The notes under the pieces were generated by a model, which worked only from the letters and a program-made list of their open reading frames with translations, ran no database searches and had not been told where the DNA came from. A program made the position numbers and the translations under genes. A DNA stretch of 64,000 nucleotides from Peribacillus frigoritolerans_B (lineage in GTDB: Bacteria; Bacillota; Bacilli; Bacillales; DSM-1321). The DNA lies in NCBI RefSeq assembly GCF_044762665.1, contig NZ_JBIWES010000001.1:248001-312000 (forward strand), read 5' to 3'. Shown in pieces: positions 63,476-64,000 of the stretch (its first letter is position 1; each line of letters opens with the position of its first letter).

Positions 63476-64000
63476 TTAAGGATTGATTTTTGTGTTGAAT
63501 ACTTGTTTTCCTTCTTTAAATTCAAGGATGGTAGCAGATTTGATTGGATTATGTTTTTCATCCAATGTGAATGTACCCGTAACAAGCTCAAGGTCGGCCG
63601 TTTTTTCCAGCGCTTCTTTGATTTTTTCCGAATCCGCTGAACCAGCACGTTTAATCGCGTCAGCAAGGAAGTATCCTGTGTCATATCCTAGGGCATTGAA
63701 TGCATCCGGGGACTTATCTTTGTACTTCGCTTTAAACGCTGACACAAAATTCTGAATTTTCTCATCAGGATCACCTGAAGAATAATGGTTCGTTATGAAC
63801 GTATTATTTAGAGCTTTTGCACCGGCAATTTCAACTAGCTTAGGAGAATCCCAGCCGTCGCCGCCCATGAATGGAACGTCAAGTCCAGTTTCCCGTGCCT
63901 GCTTCACGATCAGACCAGCTTCCTCATAGTAACCAGGAAGGAAAATGAAATCAGGTTTTGCCGATTTCAAACGAGTCAATGTGGAACGGAAATCAGTATC
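63476..64000 (-). CDS. livJ: Branched-chain amino acid ABC transporter substrate-binding protein, 3' part
   Basis: The frame is open to the window edge. The visible 174 codons show the family text DFIFLPGYYEEAGLIVKQAR, PFMGGDGWDSPKLVEIAG, ALGYDTGYFLADAIKRAG and FTLDEKHNPIKSATI. It is the periplasmic-type lipoprotein component; the signal peptide lies beyond the edge. Confidence 0.92.
   Translation of the reverse strand, partial: DTDFRSTLTRLKSAKPDFIFLPGYYEEAGLIVKQARETGLDVPFMGGDGWDSPKLVEIAGAKALNNTFITNHYSSGDPDEKIQNFVSAFKAKYKDKSPDAFNALGYDTGYFLADAIKRAGSADSEKIKEALEKTADLELVTGTFTLDEKHNPIKSATILEFKEGKQVFNTKINP

Overview
The window is a low-GC Firmicute chromosome segment, most likely a Bacillaceae member close to Peribacillus/Bacillus. 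This rests on the gene order rarA-cymR-iscS-mnmA-TPR-recD2, which matches the B. subtilis yrvN-yrrC neighbourhood, on strong AGGAGG-type ribosome binding sites, and on a SinR-like regulator beside an eps-type cluster. The species is inference; no rRNA or tRNA gene is present.

Layout. 1-8.5 kb: core genes (TPM and LemA proteins, recD2, TPR protein, mnmA, cysteine desulfurase, cymR, and rarA on the other strand). 8.5-14 kb: accessory stretch with a tandem pair of serine/glutamate-rich repeat genes, an LCP-family cell-wall ligase, and several very small genes. One of these is a 34-residue SinI-like anti-repressor sitting directly behind a class I cyclic-di-GMP riboswitch. 14-20 kb: a complete lasso-peptide cluster (transporter, B2 protease, B1 leader-binding protein, HPr-kinase-like tailoring kinase, a 43-residue precursor and the cyclase). 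20-27 kb: gene-poor, partly decayed DNA with a nucleotidyltransferase, an acyltransferase and a beta-helix protein. 27-46.3 kb: a large exopolysaccharide cluster read leftward (chain-length/tyrosine kinase module, phosphatase, 4,6-dehydratase, GalU, flippase, polymerase, three glycosyltransferases, heparinase-like protein, UDP-ManNAc dehydrogenase, EpsL/M/N-like genes, then a separate UDP-GlcNAc 2-epimerase). A divergent SinR-like gene stands at its head.

47-51.7 kb: remains of a PBSX-like prophage tail module. The baseplate genes are frameshifted, but a 624-residue beta-helix tail-spike-like gene is open. 52-59.5 kb: an MFS exporter behind a Fur-box-like site, a small CxxC protein, a CDP-glycerol glycerophosphotransferase-like protein, a subtilisin-like protease with C-terminal Ig-like repeats, a DinB-like protein, and two families of dispersed repeats. 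60 kb to the end: a branched-chain amino acid ABC transporter operon (livF, G, M, H and a partial substrate-binding protein).

The most interesting possibility is a surface-lifestyle circuit: c-di-GMP could act through a riboswitch on a minimal SinI, which could antagonise the SinR-like protein that borders the exopolysaccharide operon. The parts are read from sequence; the link between them is inference. The second is the lasso cluster, which encodes a distinct core peptide ending in serine together with a kinase of the paeninodin type.
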